NCBI RefSeq assembly: GCF_001941945.1
Contig: NZ_CP015583.1
Coordinates: 3,417,501-3,481,500 of the forward strand
Source of the DNA: Roseomonas gilardii
Lineage (GTDB): Bacteria > Pseudomonadota > Alphaproteobacteria > Acetobacterales > Acetobacteraceae
Direction: 5' to 3'
Length of the DNA stretch: 64,000 nucleotides
Shown in pieces: positions 1-8,491 of this stretch. Position 1 is the first letter of the stretch. Each line of letters opens with the position of its first letter. The notes beneath the pieces were generated by a model that was not told the origin of the DNA, made no database searches, and was given only the letters and a program-made list of their open reading frames with translations. Position numbers and translations under genes: made by a program.

Positions 1-46
1 CGAGCGCCTGGCGGCCGTCGCCGACCGCGTGCTGCGCCTGAGCTGA
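1..46 (+). CDS. cydD: C-terminal end of upstream ABC protein, probably CydD (partial)
   Basis: Only the last 14 codons and a TGA stop are inside the window. The tail ends in ADRVLRLS, a common ending of ABC-transporter ATPase domains (the D-loop/H-loop region lies further upstream). It stops 7 nt before the cydC start, so the two are almost certainly one operon, and cydD normally precedes cydC. The identity therefore rests on context and a short tail; another ABC ATPase cannot be excluded. Confidence 0.55.
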   Translation, partial: ERLAAVADRVLRLS

Positions 47-53
47 GCCCGCC

Positions 54-1772
54 ATGACCAAGTCCCATGCCCTGCCGGCCGAAGCCTCCAAGGAGAGCAC
101 CGGGACCGCGCCCCTGCCCCCGCTCCCCGCCTCCCCCGCCCCGGCCGGCCCGCTGCGCCGGATCCTCGGCGCGGAATGCCGGCGCCAGCGGCCCCGGCTG
201 CTCCTGGCCGGCCTCCTCGCCGCCCTGGTCGCGGCCGCCTCGGTCACGCTGCTGGGCCTGTCCGGCTGGTTCATCACCGCCGCCGCCCTGGCTGGGCTGG
301 GCGGGCCGGCGGTGGCGCAGGGCTTCAACTATCTGCTGCCCAGCGCCGCTATCCGCCTGCTCGCCATCCTGCGCACCGGCGGGCGCTATGGCGAAAGGCT
401 GGTCGGGCACGATGCCGCGCTGCGCGCCCTGGCGCGGCTGCGCCCGGCCCTGTTCCGCGCCCTGGCCGCTTCGCCCCCTGCCACCGCCCTGGCGCTGTCC
501 ACCGGCGAGGCCACGGCGCGCGTGGTGGGCGACGTGGATGCGCTGGAGGCCGACCTGGTGCGCCGCTCCGCGCGCTGGGGGCTCTGGGCCTCGCTGCTCT
601 CGGGCACGGCGCTGCTGCTCCTGGCGGGGACAGGCCCCGCTTTGGCGGCGGCCCTGGCGCTGGGCCTGACCGTCGCCGTTGCACGGCGGCTGTCCGCGCA
701 TCTGACGGAACGCGGGCGGGAGGCCCAGCGCGCCGCCGGCAGGCTGAAGGAGGAGTTGGCCACCCTGCTGGCCGCCGCCACGGAACTGCGCGCGCATGGG
801 CTGGAGGACTGGGCCGCCGAGCGGATCGCGCAGCGCGGCGCTGCCCTGGGCGCGGCGCAGCAGCGCGCGGCCGCCGGGGCGGGCTGGTTCGAGTTGCTGC
901 AGGCCGGGGCGACCGGAACGGCCGCCGTTGCTGCGCTGGCGCTGGCGGGACCGGCCGACCTGCCGATGGCCGCCCTGGCGGCGCTGGGCGCGGCCATGGT
1001 GGTGGACGGCGCCTCCGGCTTCGTCCGCGGGCTGGAGCGCCAGGGCAGCGTCGCCGAGGCGGAGGCACGGCTCGACGCGATGCTGGCCCCCGCCGGGGAA
1101 GAAGCTCCGGCCGGCCGCGTCCTGGCTTATCCGCCTTCGATCCGCTTCGCCGGGCTGGCGGCGGGGCTGCTGCCCCCGGGCTGCGTGGCCGCGATCACCG
1201 GCCCCTCCGGCTGCGGCAAGACCACGCTGCTGGAAACCCTGCTGCGCCTGCGGGAACCGGAGCCGGGGCGGATCTTCCTGGGCGGCGTCGATCTGGCGGA
1301 GCTGGATGCCGCGACCGCCCGGCGCTGCTTCTCGCTGCTGCCGCAGGATGCGGCGCTGCTGGCCGGCAGCCTGCGCGACAACCTGCTGCTCGCCGATCCG
1401 GAGGCGAGCGAGGAGCGGCTCTGGCAGGCGTTGCACGATGCCGGGCTGGAGGAGCGCGTGTCGCGGCTGCCGGGCGGGCTCGATGGCTGGCTGGGAGAGA
1501 ACGGGGCCCGGCTGTCGGGCGGCGAACGGCGCCGCCTGGGCCTCGCCCGTGCGCTGCTGCGGCCGGCGCCCTGGCTGCTGCTGGACGAACCCACCGAGGG
1601 GCTGGATGCGGCCACCGAGGCGCTGGTCCTGCGGCGGCTGGCGGCACGCCTCGCGCGGGAGGGCCAGGGCGCGCTGATCGTCACGCACCGGCCGGCCCCG
1701 CTGGCCCTGTGCCGGAGGATCATCCCGCTCGGCGCCCTGGAAGCGGCGGGGCGCCCGGCCCTGTCGCTCTGA
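54..1772 (+). CDS. cydC: CydC, thiol reductant ABC exporter subunit
   Basis: 572 aa, half of the heterodimeric CydDC inner-membrane exporter that moves cysteine/glutathione to the periplasm and is needed for cytochrome bd assembly. The N-terminal ~330 residues are hydrophobic (ABC type-1 membrane domain). The ATPase domain follows: Walker A GPSGCGKTT near residue 383, signature LSGGERRRLGLARALL near 487, Walker B LLLDEPTEGLD near 507, and switch His in IVTHR near 544. The ATG lies 7 nt after the preceding stop. No cydAB genes follow; the next gene is a TonB receptor. CydC versus CydD is assigned by order and by the degenerate N-terminal third. Confidence 0.85.
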   Translation: MTKSHALPAEASKESTGTAPLPPLPASPAPAGPLRRILGAECRRQRPRLLLAGLLAALVAAASVTLLGLSGWFITAAALAGLGGPAVAQGFNYLLPSAAIRLLAILRTGGRYGERLVGHDAALRALARLRPALFRALAASPPATALALSTGEATARVVGDVDALEADLVRRSARWGLWASLLSGTALLLLAGTGPALAAALALGLTVAVARRLSAHLTERGREAQRAAGRLKEELATLLAAATELRAHGLEDWAAERIAQRGAALGAAQQRAAAGAGWFELLQAGATGTAAVAALALAGPADLPMAALAALGAAMVVDGASGFVRGLERQGSVAEAEARLDAMLAPAGEEAPAGRVLAYPPSIRFAGLAAGLLPPGCVAAITGPSGCGKTTLLETLLRLREPEPGRIFLGGVDLAELDAATARRCFSLLPQDAALLAGSLRDNLLLADPEASEERLWQALHDAGLEERVSRLPGGLDGWLGENGARLSGGERRRLGLARALLRPAPWLLLDEPTEGLDAATEALVLRRLAARLAREGQGALIVTHRPAPLALCRRIIPLGALEAAGRPALSL

Positions 1773-2009
1773 ACGGCCCAGGAGGCTGGCGAGAGGCCGG
1801 CCGAGCCTGTGCCGCTCCCGCCGCTTCTGTTGAAGCCGTCATCAATCCCCCACAGGGTGTGTCATTTCGATCATGGTCCGCCCGGAAATGCGGCGGCGAC
1901 GGTGTCCCCGTCTCGGAAAACTTCCCTTTCGTCTCCACCTGTCACTAAGAGGCGCTCGCAATTCAGGGCGGAACGATCCGCCCATTTCCCGGAAGCAGAG
2001 ACCACTCCC

Positions 2010-4253
2010 ATGACGCATCTCGCCCGACCTGCGTTCCGGCCCCTGCTGCGCCTTCTCGGCACGACAGCCCTGGTCCCGGTGGCCCTCGCCCTGTGGCCCC
2101 CGGCCGCAGTGGCCCAGACGAGCCAGACCCAGACCCAGTCCGGCGACGCGGCCGGGAGCGCCAACGGCAACGGCACGACCGTTCTGCCGACGGTGAGCGT
2201 GCAGGGCGCCAGTCAGAACCCGCTGGGGCCGGTGGACGGCTATGTCGCCACGCGCAACCTGACCGGCAGCAAGACGGACACGCCCCTGATCGAGGTGCCG
2301 CAATCCGTCTCCGTGGTGACGCGCGACGCGATCGACCAGCGGCAGGCACAGAATCTCGGTGAGGCGCTGCGCTATTCCGCCGGCATCCGGCCGGAGCAGT
2401 ACGGCTTCGATTCCCGGGCCGACTGGCTGCAGATCCGCGGCTTCGAGGCGACCGACACCAGCCAGTTCCTGAACGGGCTGCGATTCAACCCGGGCTACAC
2501 GGCCGGCGTCTTCGAGACCTATGGGCTGGAGCGCTATGAGATCCTGCGCGGGCCCTCCTCCGTGCTCTACGGCCAGATGGCGCCGGGCGGCCTGATCAAC
2601 ATGGTGCAGCGCCATCCGACCGACACGGCGCAGGGCGAGGTGCGACTGACCGCCGGCACGCAGAACATCCGCCAGCTCGCCTTCAACACCAGCGGCCCGC
2701 TGACGGCGGATGGCCAGTGGAGCTACGCGCTCACCGGCGTCGGCCGCCTCGCCGACCTGGACGTGCAGAACAGCAACAACGACCGGCTCTTCGTCGCCCC
2801 GGCGCTGACCTGGAAACCCACCGGGGACACACGCTTCACGCTGCTGCCCTACTACCAGCGCGACCGGACCATCGGCGCCCAGTTCCTGCCCTATCTCGGC
2901 ACCGTGCAGCGCAGCGCCTTCGGCCGCATCTCGCGCAGCCTCAACATTGGCGAGGACGGGTTCGACAAGTACGACCGCACGCAGTACGGCATCGGCTACG
3001 AGTTCGAGCACCGCTTCAACGACGTCTTCTCCTTCAGCCAGAACGCCCGCTACGCGCATGTCGGCGTGAACTGGAAGCAGGTCTATGGTGGCGGCCTCGT
3101 CGCGGGCAGCGAGCGGCTGCTGAACCGCTACGCCTATGACGAGCAGTACAGCTTCGACACCTTCCAGGTGGACAACCGCGGCCAGGCGCGCTTCGACACC
3201 GGCCCGCTGCAGCACACGGTGCTCGGCGGCTTCGACTACCAGCACACCAGCTACAAGAGCGTGGCGGCCTTCGCCGTCGCCAGCCCGCTCGACCTCTACG
3301 CGCCCGTCTATGGCAGCGGCATCCCGACCCTGGGCAGCCCGTACCAGAACCGGCTGCAGGGCATCGACCAGTACGGCCTCTATGGCCAGGACCAGATCCG
3401 CTACGGGCGCTTCGTGGCGACGCTGGGGGTCCGGCACGACTGGGTGGACACGAACACCAAGAACCGCGCCTTCGGCTTCACCAGCGAGAGCAAGGAGGAC
3501 ACCGACACCACCTGGCGGGCGGGCATCACCTACCTCGCCGAGAACGGCCTCGCACCTTACTTCTCCTACAGCACCTCCTTCCTGCCGCAGGCGGGCGGCT
3601 TCTCCCCGGCGCGCGGCAACGGCACCTTCGACCCCACCACCGGCGAGCAGTACGAGGTGGGCATCAAGTACCAGCCGAACGGGCTGAACAGCTTCGTCCA
3701 GGTCTCGGCCTTCCACATCACGCAGAGCCAGGTCCTGACCGCCGATCCGGACAACGCGCTGTACCAGGTGCAGACGGGCCGCATCCGCGTGCGCGGCGTG
3801 GAGGCCGAGGGCGTGGCCAGCCTGGGCAACGGGCTGAACCTGATCGGCTCGATCACCTATCTGGACCCGGAGATCACCCGCGACACGGTGGCAAGCAATG
3901 TCGGCAACCGGCCGCTCGGCGTCTCGAAGTTCACGGCCGGCCTCTATGCCGACTACAGCTTCGGCGAGGGCCGGGGCGCGATGAGCGGCGTGGGCCTGGG
4001 CGCCGGCGTGCGCTTCGTCGGCAACACCGCCGTGGACAACGCCAATTCGGCGGTGGTGCCCTCCGTGACGCTGTTCGACCTCGCGGCGCGCTACGACCTC
4101 GGGCAGCTCGCGCCGAACCTGAAGGGCTTCCAGGCGCTGCTGAACATCAACAACGTGGCCGACAAGCGCTACGTCGCCCGCTGCACCAGCGAGGCCTCGT
4201 GCTTCTACGGCAACAGCCGGACGATCCTCGGCTCGCTCGCCTACCGCTGGTAA
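2010..4253 (+). CDS. TonB-dependent siderophore receptor
   Basis: 747 aa outer-membrane receptor of the ferric-siderophore type (FhuA/FcuA-like). Residues 1-35 form a Sec signal ending AAVAQ; a spacer with a possible TonB box (TVLPTVSVQG) follows. The plug domain (about 65-180) contains IEVPQSVSVVTRDAI and the RGPSSVLYGQMAPGGLINMV segment typical of this family. The rest is a 22-strand barrel ending in a terminal aromatic residue (LAYRW). No N-terminal STN signalling domain is present, so it is not a FecA-type transducer. The frame is open upstream to 1809, but the ATG at 2010 is followed immediately by the signal peptide. No siderophore genes are adjacent and I could not see a clear Fur box. 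Confidence 0.88.
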   Translation: MTHLARPAFRPLLRLLGTTALVPVALALWPPAAVAQTSQTQTQSGDAAGSANGNGTTVLPTVSVQGASQNPLGPVDGYVATRNLTGSKTDTPLIEVPQSVSVVTRDAIDQRQAQNLGEALRYSAGIRPEQYGFDSRADWLQIRGFEATDTSQFLNGLRFNPGYTAGVFETYGLERYEILRGPSSVLYGQMAPGGLINMVQRHPTDTAQGEVRLTAGTQNIRQLAFNTSGPLTADGQWSYALTGVGRLADLDVQNSNNDRLFVAPALTWKPTGDTRFTLLPYYQRDRTIGAQFLPYLGTVQRSAFGRISRSLNIGEDGFDKYDRTQYGIGYEFEHRFNDVFSFSQNARYAHVGVNWKQVYGGGLVAGSERLLNRYAYDEQYSFDTFQVDNRGQARFDTGPLQHTVLGGFDYQHTSYKSVAAFAVASPLDLYAPVYGSGIPTLGSPYQNRLQGIDQYGLYGQDQIRYGRFVATLGVRHDWVDTNTKNRAFGFTSESKEDTDTTWRAGITYLAENGLAPYFSYSTSFLPQAGGFSPARGNGTFDPTTGEQYEVGIKYQPNGLNSFVQVSAFHITQSQVLTADPDNALYQVQTGRIRVRGVEAEGVASLGNGLNLIGSITYLDPEITRDTVASNVGNRPLGVSKFTAGLYADYSFGEGRGAMSGVGLGAGVRFVGNTAVDNANSAVVPSVTLFDLAARYDLGQLAPNLKGFQALLNINNVADKRYVARCTSEASCFYGNSRTILGSLAYRW

Positions 4254-4316
4254 GGTAGCCGGTGCTGCCCGCGGCGGCCGTGCTTCCCCGGCAGGGGCAG
4301 GCGGTCGCCGCCAGTC

Positions 4317-4961
4317 TCACTCCGCCAGCAGCCGGCGCAGCTTCCGCACCGCGCTGTCCGGCGTGGTCAGCACCGGGCGGCCCGTCGCGGCCGCCACGAG
4401 CGGCGCCGCCCTGGCCAGGCTGAACTGCGCCAGGGCGATCACGTCGCAATCCGCCAGTTCGCGCGATGCCTCGGCCGCGATCCTGTCATGCCGGTCCCGG
4501 TCGCCGGCATCCAGGGCGGCCAGGGCCCCTTCGGCCAGCACGGTCCTCAGCCCCGTCCCGGGCGGGAACTCGGCCGGCATGGAATCCAGGGTCGGCGCGA
4601 AGCTGGCCAGCAGCCCGATCCGGCCGCCGCCCCCGCCTCCATGGGCCACGGCCTCCTCGATCATCGCCTCGTTCGGCTTCAGCACCGGCATCGGCGCCAG
4701 TGCCTCCTGGCAGGCCTCGATGCAGGGGCCGAAGGCGGAGCAGGTGAAAAGGATGCCATCCGCCCCCGTTCCTGCGGCATAGCGCGCCAGGGTCAGGAAG
4801 CGCTCCGTCATGCGCGGCGTCAGCGCCCCCCCGGCGGCGAGATCGGCCGAGAGGCTGTCATCCAGCAGGTTCATCAGCCGTGCCTCGGGCCATAGCCGGG
4901 CGAAGGCGGCCTCGATCGGGGGCGGCGAATGCCGCAGGGCGTGGATCAGGGCGATACGCAT
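4317..4961 (-). CDS. Aspartate/glutamate racemase family protein
   Basis: 214 aa; a cytoplasmic protein of the Asp/Glu/hydantoin racemase superfamily. The first catalytic cysteine is at C74 in LFTCSAFG. The position of the usual second cysteine carries DVIALAQFSLA (about 172-182), so the two-cysteine racemase mechanism is doubtful; single-Cys relatives include arylmalonate decarboxylase. The ATG at 4961 starts MRIALIHALRHSPP, the usual first beta strand; the in-frame extension to 5054 would run across the operator. It is divergent from the RpiR regulator and converges with the TonB receptor gene. Likely co-regulated with the aminotransferase cluster. Substrate unknown. Confidence 0.72.
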   Translation of the reverse strand: MRIALIHALRHSPPPIEAAFARLWPEARLMNLLDDSLSADLAAGGALTPRMTERFLTLARYAAGTGADGILFTCSAFGPCIEACQEALAPMPVLKPNEAMIEEAVAHGGGGGGRIGLLASFAPTLDSMPAEFPPGTGLRTVLAEGALAALDAGDRDRHDRIAAEASRELADCDVIALAQFSLARAAPLVAAATGRPVLTTPDSAVRKLRRLLAE

Positions 4962-5047
4962 GGCCGTGCAATCCTCCGGCGGCGACAGGCTGGGCGTGCA
5001 ACAACTGTCGCAGCCTCCGGCCATCCGGCGATGGCCAGAAAACAATC

Positions 5048-5074
5048 GTTGCATCCATCCTGCTTCGATGCAAC
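5048..5074. promoter_or_regulatory. Inverted repeat, candidate operator for the RpiR-type regulator
   Basis: GTTGCATC at 5048-5055 and GATGCAAC at 5067-5074 form a perfect 8-bp inverted repeat with an 11-nt spacer, in the 122-nt gap between the divergent racemase (start 4961) and rpiR (start 5084) genes. The flanks extend the dyad weakly (AAAC on both outer sides). Two-fold symmetric sites in a divergent gap are the usual place for autoregulation by RpiR/MurR proteins. Function is inferred. Confidence 0.6.
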
Positions 5075-5083
5075 ATTCGTTTC

Positions 5084-5968
5084 GTGACCAAGCCCGGCCC
5101 CATCGATGCGCTGCGACGCGCGCTGCCCGGCCTGCCGCCCCGGCTGCAGGATGCGGCGCGCTTTGTCGCCCGGCATGATTTCGACGCCGTGACCCGCTCG
5201 ATGCGGGATCTCGCCGCCGCCGCCGGCACCAATCCGGCCACCTTCACCCGCTTGGCGCAGGCCCTCGGCTATCCCGGCTGGGAGCAATTGCGGGAGGCCA
5301 TGGTGGAGGCGCGGCGCGGCGCGGCGGGCGCTCCCTTCTCGAAGCGCGTGCGCACGGCCCCGCGGCGCGACCAGCGGGAGGGCGCGGACACCTTCACCCT
5401 GCCGGCCGAGATGCTGGCCGCCGATGCCGCCGGGCTGCAACTGCTCGACCCCGCGCCGATCGCCGCCGCTGCCCGCGTCCTGCATGATGCACCGCGCGTC
5501 TGGGTGGCGGGCTTCCGTTCCTGCCGGGGCGTGGCGCAGCTCCTGCACTACCAGCTCCGCCTCTTCCGCCCCGGCGATGTCAGGCTGGTGGGCGGCGCGG
5601 GGCCGGAGGACCTGGACCTGGGCGCCTTCGCCCGTGGCGACGCCGTGGTGCTGGTCAGCTTCGCGCCCTATTCCCGCTCCATCGCGCTCACCGCCCGCAT
5701 GGCGCGGGAGAATGGCTGTACCGCCATCGCCCTGGCCGACCGTGCCGATGCCCCGATGGCCGAGGGCGCGGCGCACTGCCTGCTCTTCGATGCCGATGCC
5801 GGCCCCGGCTTCTTTCCCAGCCTGACCGGCGCCTTCGCCACGGCCCAGGCCCTGGCCGCCGCCAGCTTCGCCCTGGGCGGGGAGGCGGCGCTGGTGCGTC
5901 TGCGCGAGACCGAGGCCCGGCTCGCTGCCCTCGCCGAATACGTCCCCGATCCGGAAACCCTGCGATGA
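5084..5968 (+). CDS. MurR/RpiR family transcriptional regulator
   Basis: 294 aa. The N-terminal HTH_6 domain (about 1-75) includes ARFVARHDFDAVTRSMRDLA and the recognition region TNPATFTRLAQALGYPGW. A SIS sugar/effector-binding domain covers about 110-260 (WVAGFRSCRGVAQLLHYQL, then VLVSFAPYSRSIALTARMA). The start is set at GTG 5084: the open frame continues upstream to 4880 but through operator sequence, and the next in-frame Met falls inside the HTH. There is no Shine-Dalgarno sequence before this GTG, so translation may be leaderless. Stop and the next ATG overlap (ATGA), so it is the first gene of the rightward operon and probably its regulator. Confidence 0.82.
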   Translation: MTKPGPIDALRRALPGLPPRLQDAARFVARHDFDAVTRSMRDLAAAAGTNPATFTRLAQALGYPGWEQLREAMVEARRGAAGAPFSKRVRTAPRRDQREGADTFTLPAEMLAADAAGLQLLDPAPIAAAARVLHDAPRVWVAGFRSCRGVAQLLHYQLRLFRPGDVRLVGGAGPEDLDLGAFARGDAVVLVSFAPYSRSIALTARMARENGCTAIALADRADAPMAEGAAHCLLFDADAGPGFFPSLTGAFATAQALAAASFALGGEAALVRLRETEARLAALAEYVPDPETLR

Positions 5969-7359
5969 ACGCCGAAGCTCCCACGGCCACCCCGGTGGCC
6001 CCGCCCCGCCGCAGCCGCGTGCTGCACCGCTCCTCCCGCGCCACGCCGCCCGTCGCGGTCGGCGGCCATGGCGTCTGGCTGGTGGAGGAAGGCGGGCGCG
6101 AGGTGATCGACGCCTCGGGCGGCGCCGCCGTCTCCTGCCTCGGCCACCAGCATCCGCGTATCGTCGCGGCGATCAAACGGCAGGCGGACCGGCTCTGCTA
6201 CGCCCATACCGGCTTCTTCTCCAACGAGCCCGCCGAGGCGCTGGCCGAGGAGTTGGTAGGGCATGAACCCGGCGGGCTGGCCCAGGCCTATTTCGTGTCC
6301 GGCGGCTCCGAGGCGGTGGAGGCCGCGATCAAGCTGGCCCGGCAGTATTTCCTGGAGATCGGGCAGGAGAAGCGGGTGCGCTTCATCGCCCGCCGCCAGA
6401 GCTATCACGGCAACACGCTGGGCGCGCTCTCGGCGGGGGGCAATGCCTGGCGCCGGGCGCCCTATGCGCCGCTGCTCTCGCCGGCCTTCAGCCATGTCTC
6501 GCCCGCCTTCAGCTATCGCGAGCAAAGCGCGGAGGAAGACGAGGCCGGCTATGTGGCGCGCCTCGCCGCCGAGCTGGAGGCGGAGTTCCAGCGCCTCGGC
6601 CCCGACACGGTGGCGGCGTTCATCGCGGAGCCGGTGGTCGGCGCCACGGCGGGCTGCGTGCCCGCCCCGGCCGGGTACTTCCAGGCGGTGCGCGCGGTCT
6701 GCGACCGCCACGGCGCGCTGCTGATCCTCGACGAGGTGATGAGCGGCATGGGCCGCACCGGCACCCGCCATGCCTGGGAGCAGGAGGGCATCGCCCCGGA
6801 CATCCAGGCCATCGCCAAGGGGCTGGGCGGCGGCTACCAGGCGATCGGCGCGGTGCTGCTGTCCGGCCGTATCGCCGAGGCGGTGGAGAAGGGTTCCGGC
6901 GCCTTCCAGCACGGCCACACCTATCTCGCCCATCCCCTGGCCGCCGCTGCGGCGCTGGAGGTGCAGCGGGTGATCCGCGAGGACCGGCTGCTGGAGAACG
7001 TGGTCGCCATGGGCGAACGGCTGGAAAGCCGGCTGCTGGAGCGATTCGGCAACCATGCGCATGTCGGCGACATCCGGGGCCGGGGCCTGTTCCGCGCCAT
7101 CGAGCTGGTCCAGGACCGTGCCACGAAGGCGCCCTTCGACCCGTCGAGGCAGCTCAATGCCCGCATCAAGCGCGAGGCCTTCGCGCGCGGCCTCGCCTGC
7201 TATCCGGGCGGCGGCACGGCGGATGGCCGCAGCGGTGACCATGTGCTGCTGGCGCCGCCCTATATCGTCTCCGCCGCCGAGATCGACCTGATCGTCGAAC
7301 GTCTCGGCGAGGCGGTGGACGCCGCGCTCGACGCCACCCTGGCCAGCCTGCCAGGCTGA
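5965..7359 (+). CDS. Class III PLP-dependent aminotransferase
   Basis: 464 aa, fold-type I omega-aminotransferase (aspartate aminotransferase family in database usage). Visible motifs: glycine-rich phosphate loop VSGGSEAVEAAIKLARQY near 112-130, the PLP-nitrogen Asp in LILDEVMSG (D256), and Schiff-base Lys K285 in AIAKGLGGGYQ. Translationally coupled to the RpiR gene by an ATGA overlap and followed after 26 nt by a binding-protein gene. Substrate cannot be read from sequence; context with an amino-acid-type binding protein suggests an amino acid, beta-amino acid or diamine. Confidence 0.85.
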   Translation: MNAEAPTATPVAPPRRSRVLHRSSRATPPVAVGGHGVWLVEEGGREVIDASGGAAVSCLGHQHPRIVAAIKRQADRLCYAHTGFFSNEPAEALAEELVGHEPGGLAQAYFVSGGSEAVEAAIKLARQYFLEIGQEKRVRFIARRQSYHGNTLGALSAGGNAWRRAPYAPLLSPAFSHVSPAFSYREQSAEEDEAGYVARLAAELEAEFQRLGPDTVAAFIAEPVVGATAGCVPAPAGYFQAVRAVCDRHGALLILDEVMSGMGRTGTRHAWEQEGIAPDIQAIAKGLGGGYQAIGAVLLSGRIAEAVEKGSGAFQHGHTYLAHPLAAAAALEVQRVIREDRLLENVVAMGERLESRLLERFGNHAHVGDIRGRGLFRAIELVQDRATKAPFDPSRQLNARIKREAFARGLACYPGGGTADGRSGDHVLLAPPYIVSAAEIDLIVERLGEAVDAALDATLASLPG

Positions 7360-7385
7360 GCCTCCCAGCCACACGTTCCGGGACA

Positions 7386-8405
7386 ATGCAGATGAAGAAA
7401 ATTCTCCTCGCGGGCCTCGCCCTGCTCGGCCTCGGCGCCGCGCAGGCGGCCCATGCCGCCACGCTCGACACGGTGAAGCAGCGCGGCCAGCTGGTCTGCG
7501 GCGTCAGCACCGGCTTCGCCGGCTTCTCCCTGCCGGACAGCCAGGGCCAGTTCCGCGGCATCGACGCGGATTACTGCCGCGCCATCGCCGCCGCCGTGCT
7601 GGGCGATGCCACGAAGGTCCGCTTCACCGGGCTGACAGCGCAGAACCGCTTCACCGCGCTGCAATCGGGCGAGGTGGACGTGCTGCTGCGCAACTCCACC
7701 CAGACCTTCCTGCGCGACGCCACGATCGGCCTGCGCGCCGGGCCGGTGAACTTCTATGACGGCCAGGGCTTCGCGGTGAAGCGCGAGGCCGGCGTCAGCA
7801 AGGTGGCCGAGCTGAACGGCGCCACGGTCTGCGTCGCCCAGGGCACCACGCACGAGGTGACGCTGGGCGACTATGCCCGCGCCCACAACATCACCTTCCA
7901 GCCCGTGGTCTTCGAGCGGGTGGACACGATGTACCAGGCCTTCTTCTCCGGCCGCTGCGACGCCATGACGCAGGATGCCTCGGCGCTCGCCGGCGCCGTC
8001 GCCACCGCGCCCAAGCCGGACGACTACATGGTGCTGGCCGAGACCATCTCGAAGGAGCCGCTCGGCCCCTTCACCCGCAACGGCGACGACCAGTGGTCCA
8101 CCATCGTCTCCTGGGTGCATTACGGGCTGATCGAGGCGGAGGAGCTGGGCGTCACCCAGGCCAATGCCGAAGCCCAGGCCAAGGGCGCCAACCCGACGGC
8201 GCAGCGCCTGCTGGGCGGCGCGGGCGAGTTCGGCTCGCGCATCGGCCTCGACAATGCCTGGATGCTGAACGCCATCAAGGCGGTGGGCAATTACGGCGAG
8301 GTCTTCGAGCGCAATGTCGGCGGCGGCAGCCAGCTCAAGCTGCAGCGGGGCCTGAACGGGCTCTGGAGCAAGGGCGGGCTGATGTACGCCATCCCCTTCC
8401 GCTGA
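7386..8405 (+). CDS. Amino acid ABC transporter substrate-binding protein (AapJ-like)
   Basis: 339 aa periplasmic protein of the SBP_bac_3 cluster. A Sec signal (MKKILLAGLALLGLGAAQAAHA) ends near residue 24. The mature part begins with TLDTVKQRGQLVCGV and contains GIDADYCRAIAAAVLGD and RFTALQSGEVDVLLRN, the pattern of general L-amino-acid binding proteins (AapJ/BztA group). Two ATGs lie two codons apart (7386 and 7392). No permease or ATPase gene is adjacent, so it must work with a transporter encoded elsewhere or act as a spare receptor. Confidence 0.85.
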   Translation: MQMKKILLAGLALLGLGAAQAAHAATLDTVKQRGQLVCGVSTGFAGFSLPDSQGQFRGIDADYCRAIAAAVLGDATKVRFTGLTAQNRFTALQSGEVDVLLRNSTQTFLRDATIGLRAGPVNFYDGQGFAVKREAGVSKVAELNGATVCVAQGTTHEVTLGDYARAHNITFQPVVFERVDTMYQAFFSGRCDAMTQDASALAGAVATAPKPDDYMVLAETISKEPLGPFTRNGDDQWSTIVSWVHYGLIEAEELGVTQANAEAQAKGANPTAQRLLGGAGEFGSRIGLDNAWMLNAIKAVGNYGEVFERNVGGGSQLKLQRGLNGLWSKGGLMYAIPFR

Positions 8406-8415
8406 GCCGCCGGAC

Positions 8416-8453
8416 GGGCCGGCCCTTCCCCCGCCACGGGGAGGGGCCGGCCC
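8416..8453 (+). terminator. Strong hairpin after the aapJ-like gene
   Basis: Arms 8416-8431 (GGGCCGGCCCTTCCCC) and 8438-8453 pair over 16 bp with a single G-T wobble and a 6-nt loop, followed by CTTTCC. It lies 11 nt after the stop codon. The T run is short, so it may attenuate rather than fully terminate before the next binding-protein gene, which starts 38 nt downstream. Confidence 0.6.
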
Positions 8454-8491
8454 TTTCCATGTCCACAGCCACCCCCCGCCGGGAGCCGCCG

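Noticed and set aside
1842-3716. 624-codon minus-strand frame opposite the TonB receptor
   Set aside because: Antisense shadow; the receptor on the other strand has signal, plug and barrel.
4880-5083. N-terminal extension of the RpiR regulator by 68 codons
   Set aside because: Runs through the divergent promoter and inverted repeat, and is unlike RpiR N termini.
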